Program-made: the position numbers and the translations under genes
Notes under the pieces: model-generated
The model's database searches: none
Told to the model about the DNA's origin: nothing
What the model saw: only the letters and a program-made list of their open reading frames with translations
Part shown: positions 61,657 through 64,000 of the stretch, piece by piece
Numbering within the stretch: the stretch's first letter is position 1
Layout of the letters: each line of letters begins with the position of its first letter
NCBI RefSeq assembly: GCF_014695585.1
Contig: NZ_JACJON010000067.1
Coordinates: 62,001-126,000, forward strand
Direction: 5' to 3'
From: Microcoleus sp. FACHB-831
GTDB lineage: Bacteria > Cyanobacteriota > Cyanobacteriia > Cyanobacteriales > FACHB-T130
DNA length: 64,000 nt

Positions 61657-63252
61657 ATGACTGTGCCATACAACTCAGTTTCAGAGCAAGAAAAAGATAG
61701 CCAAAAAGGCGTAGATCCGATAATAGCGCCATACACAAGCGGCGAGGAAAGGGACGCACGCGCCCTTGAAGACGTGCGGGATAACGGGACTAAGCCAAGT
61801 GATAGGGCATCGGATACAAAGCGCGACGTGCTAGAGAACGCAACATACGCAAGCGATCGCGCTGATAGCAACATCATAGACTCAGAGTTTGAGCAAGATT
61901 TACCCCCTTTAGAGAGAAAACGCGATCGCAAGCGCGGATCGATGACTCCCATCCTGGTGGGCATAGGAATCGGCGTTGCCCTTGGTGTCGCCGGAACGCG
62001 CTTCTTACCTGGCGCTGGCGAGAAACCCGCCACTGTCGCCAAGGCTCCACCGACTCCACCACCAAGCATGACCGTTACAGTTGCGCCAGTAGAAACTACG
62101 CAACTTGCCCGCACGCTAGAGACAACAGGCACAGTTGCAGCCTACGATATGCTCCCTGTTTTACCGCAGACAACAGGCTTGCAAGTTAAGCAAGTCATGG
62201 CATCAGAGGGGCAAAGGGTGCAAGTGGGACAAGTTCTCGCAATTCTGGACGATTCGGTACTGCAATCACAAATATCAGGCGCAAAAGCGCAGCTAGAAGC
62301 TGCACTTGCTTTAGTGCAGCAAAAACAAGCAGCTAAAAGTCAAACACAAGCTGCTCTTGCTCAATCACAAGCAAGCTTGGCAGAAGCGAGGGCTAGATTC
62401 AATGATGCTCAGACAACTCTCAAGCGGTATCAAACCCTGGCTGACAAAGGAGCAATTAGCCTTCAAGACCTAGACACCAGGCGTACTGCGGCCATCACTG
62501 CGGCTGAGGCGGTTCGAGTTGCTGAAGCTGCGATCGCCAGTTCGCAAGCCAATATTAGGAGTGCTGAAGCTAACATTACCAGCGCAATGGCCGATGTGCG
62601 AAATAACCAGGCTAAAATTCAACAACTTGAAACTCAGCTAGGGCAAACCTTGGTGAAGGCTCCTGCTAGTGGGATTGTGGCGGAGAAAATTGCCAGAGTT
62701 GGGGATGTCTCATCTGGGAGCCAAAAGCTATTTACGATCATTCGTAACGGTGTTGTAGAACTTCAGGTGAAAGTACCAGAACCACAGTTGCCAGAAGTAC
62801 GAGTAGGCGCACCAGCGATCGTTACCAGTAATGCAGATTCGCGCATTCGCTTACAGGGAAGAGTGCGAGAAATTGCTCCTATGGTAGAGCAGCAAACTCG
62901 TTTGGCAACAGTCAAAATTGACTTACCTTCTAACGTTGGTGAAGTGGATCTGCGACCGGGTATGTTTCTCAAAGCAGCCATAACCTCGCAAACGGCTCAA
63001 GGGTTAACGGTTCCGGCGAAATCTGTGCTGCCTCAGACTGAGGGGAAAGCAATTGTTTATTTGTTGGATGCTAACAACATCGTGCATCAACAAACAGTGG
63101 AATTAGGAACGAATACTGGTGGAGATAACACCAATTCTGATAATGCCAAAAGCGAAATAAAAAGAGGCTTAAAATTGGGCGATCGCGTTGTAGTTGCAGG
63201 TGCGGGTTATCTCAAAGATGGCGATAAAGTTCAATTAGTTAGCGGTAAGTAG
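61657..63252 (+). CDS. RND efflux membrane-fusion (HlyD/AcrA-type) adaptor
   Basis: A 531-residue periplasmic adaptor. An acidic cytoplasmic N-terminus of ~90 residues leads into one transmembrane helix (MTPILVGIGIGVALGVAG). The usual order follows: beta-barrel and lipoyl halves (GLQVKQVMASEGQRVQVGQ, APASGIVAEKIARVGDV), a long helical hairpin (~180-330, Ala/Gln-rich), and membrane-proximal parts (LQVKVPEPQLPEVRVG, VDLRPGMFLKAAI). It links an inner-membrane RND pump to an outer-membrane channel. An N-terminal cytoplasmic extension of this length is unusual. The pump gene follows on the same strand after ~100 bp. Confidence 0.93.
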   Translation: MTVPYNSVSEQEKDSQKGVDPIIAPYTSGEERDARALEDVRDNGTKPSDRASDTKRDVLENATYASDRADSNIIDSEFEQDLPPLERKRDRKRGSMTPILVGIGIGVALGVAGTRFLPGAGEKPATVAKAPPTPPPSMTVTVAPVETTQLARTLETTGTVAAYDMLPVLPQTTGLQVKQVMASEGQRVQVGQVLAILDDSVLQSQISGAKAQLEAALALVQQKQAAKSQTQAALAQSQASLAEARARFNDAQTTLKRYQTLADKGAISLQDLDTRRTAAITAAEAVRVAEAAIASSQANIRSAEANITSAMADVRNNQAKIQQLETQLGQTLVKAPASGIVAEKIARVGDVSSGSQKLFTIIRNGVVELQVKVPEPQLPEVRVGAPAIVTSNADSRIRLQGRVREIAPMVEQQTRLATVKIDLPSNVGEVDLRPGMFLKAAITSQTAQGLTVPAKSVLPQTEGKAIVYLLDANNIVHQQTVELGTNTGGDNTNSDNAKSEIKRGLKLGDRVVVAGAGYLKDGDKVQLVSGK

Positions 63253-63267
63253 GTAGTCGTAAATAGA

Positions 63268-63336
63268 AGATGGGTAATCGGGAGCAGGTCACAAAGCCTA
63301 ATGCCCGATGCCCGCTTACCTATTGCCCATCACCAA
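63268..63336. repeat. Inverted repeat between adaptor and pump genes
   Basis: The left part (AGATGGGTAATCGGGAGCAGG) and the right part (CCCGATGCCCGCTTACCTATT) are partly complementary. Same family as 48699-48820 and 57085-57146. It may form a hairpin in the operon transcript. Confidence 0.6.
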
Positions 63337-63354
63337 CCTCCAATCCCAAATTTT

Positions 63355-64000
63355 ATGTCTTTCAACATCTCGGCTTGGTCTATTAAACAGCCAGTCCCAA
63401 CCATTGTTCTATTCTTAATTTTGACAATAATGGGCTTGGTGGCATTTCCAGCATTGGGAATTGATGACTCTCCTAACATCGATGTCCCTTCAGTTTCGGT
63501 CAGCGTAACTCAGCCAGGGGCTGACCCGACAGAACTGGAATCACAAGTCACGAAAAAAATAGAGGATGCTGTTGCTGGATTGGGCAACATCGACCACATT
63601 ATATCTACGGTAAGCGACAGCTCCTCTAACACGACAATCAACTTTCTACTGGGAACAAATAGCGATCGCGCTACCAACGATGTCCGTAACGCCGTAGCCC
63701 AAATTCGTCAAAGTCTCCCACAAGACATTAACGATCCCGTCGTCAAACGAGTTGAGTTTACTGGCGGCTCCATCATGTCCTACGCCGTCGTTTCCGAGCA
63801 ACAATCTGTAGAACAACTAAGCGAATTAATTGACCAGAACATAAGCCGCGCCATACTATCAGTCAAAGGCGTCGGCCAAGTTCAACGCATTGGCGGCGTA
63901 GATCGCGAAATTCGAGTCAATCTCAACCCAGACAGACTGCAAGCCATCGGCATTACAGCAACTCAAGTTAACGAACAAATCCGCAACTTCAACATTAACC
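63355..64000 (+). CDS. RND efflux transporter (AcrB type), cut by the window end
   Basis: The first ~215 residues of an RND permease. It has an N-terminal helix (IVLFLILTIMGLVAFPALG), then the start of the periplasmic porter domain: VSVTQPGADPTELESQVTKK, STVSDSSSNTTINFLLGTNS, AVAQIRQSLPQDINDPVVKR, SVKGVGQVQRIGGVDREIRV. The pump exports substrates with proton energy. ATG at 63355. It forms an operon with the upstream adaptor; the rest of the gene lies outside the window. Confidence 0.95.
   Translation, partial: MSFNISAWSIKQPVPTIVLFLILTIMGLVAFPALGIDDSPNIDVPSVSVSVTQPGADPTELESQVTKKIEDAVAGLGNIDHIISTVSDSSSNTTINFLLGTNSDRATNDVRNAVAQIRQSLPQDINDPVVKRVEFTGGSIMSYAVVSEQQSVEQLSELIDQNISRAILSVKGVGQVQRIGGVDREIRVNLNPDRLQAIGITATQVNEQIRNFNIN

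Noticed and set aside
1-64000. CRISPR array
   Set aside because: No evenly spaced direct repeats with unique spacers are present; the only tandem repeats are the 30-bp and 51-bp coding repeats.

Overview
The window comes from a filamentous-type cyanobacterium. The evidence is the very frequent HIP1 octamer GCGATCGC, a phylloquinone (photosystem I quinone) gene cluster, a Vipp1/PspA pair, a GUN4-domain kinase, a CyaC-type adenylate cyclase, several very large hybrid kinases, a PEP-CTERM protein and many palindromic intergenic repeats. No rRNA, CRISPR array or intact insertion sequence is visible. One tRNA (Gly, UCC) is present. Genes run on both strands in short operons.

Region 1-14.3 kb is signalling and housekeeping: two overlapping hybrid kinase genes (one a 2027-residue Ser/Thr-His kinase fusion carrying two in-frame palindromic repeats), a zinc-ribbon/Ser-Thr kinase/GUN4 protein, uvrC, a small repeat-containing protein whose end overlaps an antisense response regulator, and an M3 oligopeptidase. 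Region 14.3-22.9 kb holds a PEP-CTERM protein, a PLP aminotransferase with a duplicated 3' end, thioredoxin, tandem vipp1/pspA paralogues, a SPOR-domain membrane protein and a divergent DciA-like helicase-loader candidate.

Region 23.0-33.7 kb is a nearly complete phylloquinone cluster: menB, menD, menF on one strand, menA-menC-menE on the other, closed by a DHNA-CoA thioesterase. A cytochrome P450 is joined to menF by an ATGA overlap, and a small one-helix protein and an ABM-fold protein lie between the men genes. Region 33.8-35.8 kb is a compact stress divergon: an ECF sigma factor, a ChrR-like cupin anti-sigma whose N-terminal zinc ligands are missing, and a divergent Tat-exported ferritin-like protein. 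The ferritin-like gene is preceded by a promoter-like sequence of the ECF11 type (AGATCC-N18-TATTTA).

Region 36.6-45.9 kb has five same-strand genes: a membrane sensor kinase, a DUF815 AAA+ protein, a membrane-anchored coiled-coil protein with a TerB-C-like end, and a translationally coupled pair resembling BrxD and the BrxHI/Lhr-like helicase of BREX loci. No BREX methylase or PglZ gene is present. This is the best candidate here for an undescribed defence or stress system. Region 46.4-53 kb carries a flavin disulfide oxidoreductase, a metallophosphoesterase, hisC, a hypothetical gene and a GNAT acetyltransferase, with two long gene-poor stretches. Region 53.4-64 kb carries the CyaC-like cyclase, a TonB-like protein with a HIP1-based 51-bp minisatellite, tRNA-Gly, an SH3-like exported protein, a glycine-zipper protein, and a PadR regulator divergent from an RND efflux adaptor and pump; the pump is cut by the window end.

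Domain names are judged by eye from sequence motifs. No database search was run.
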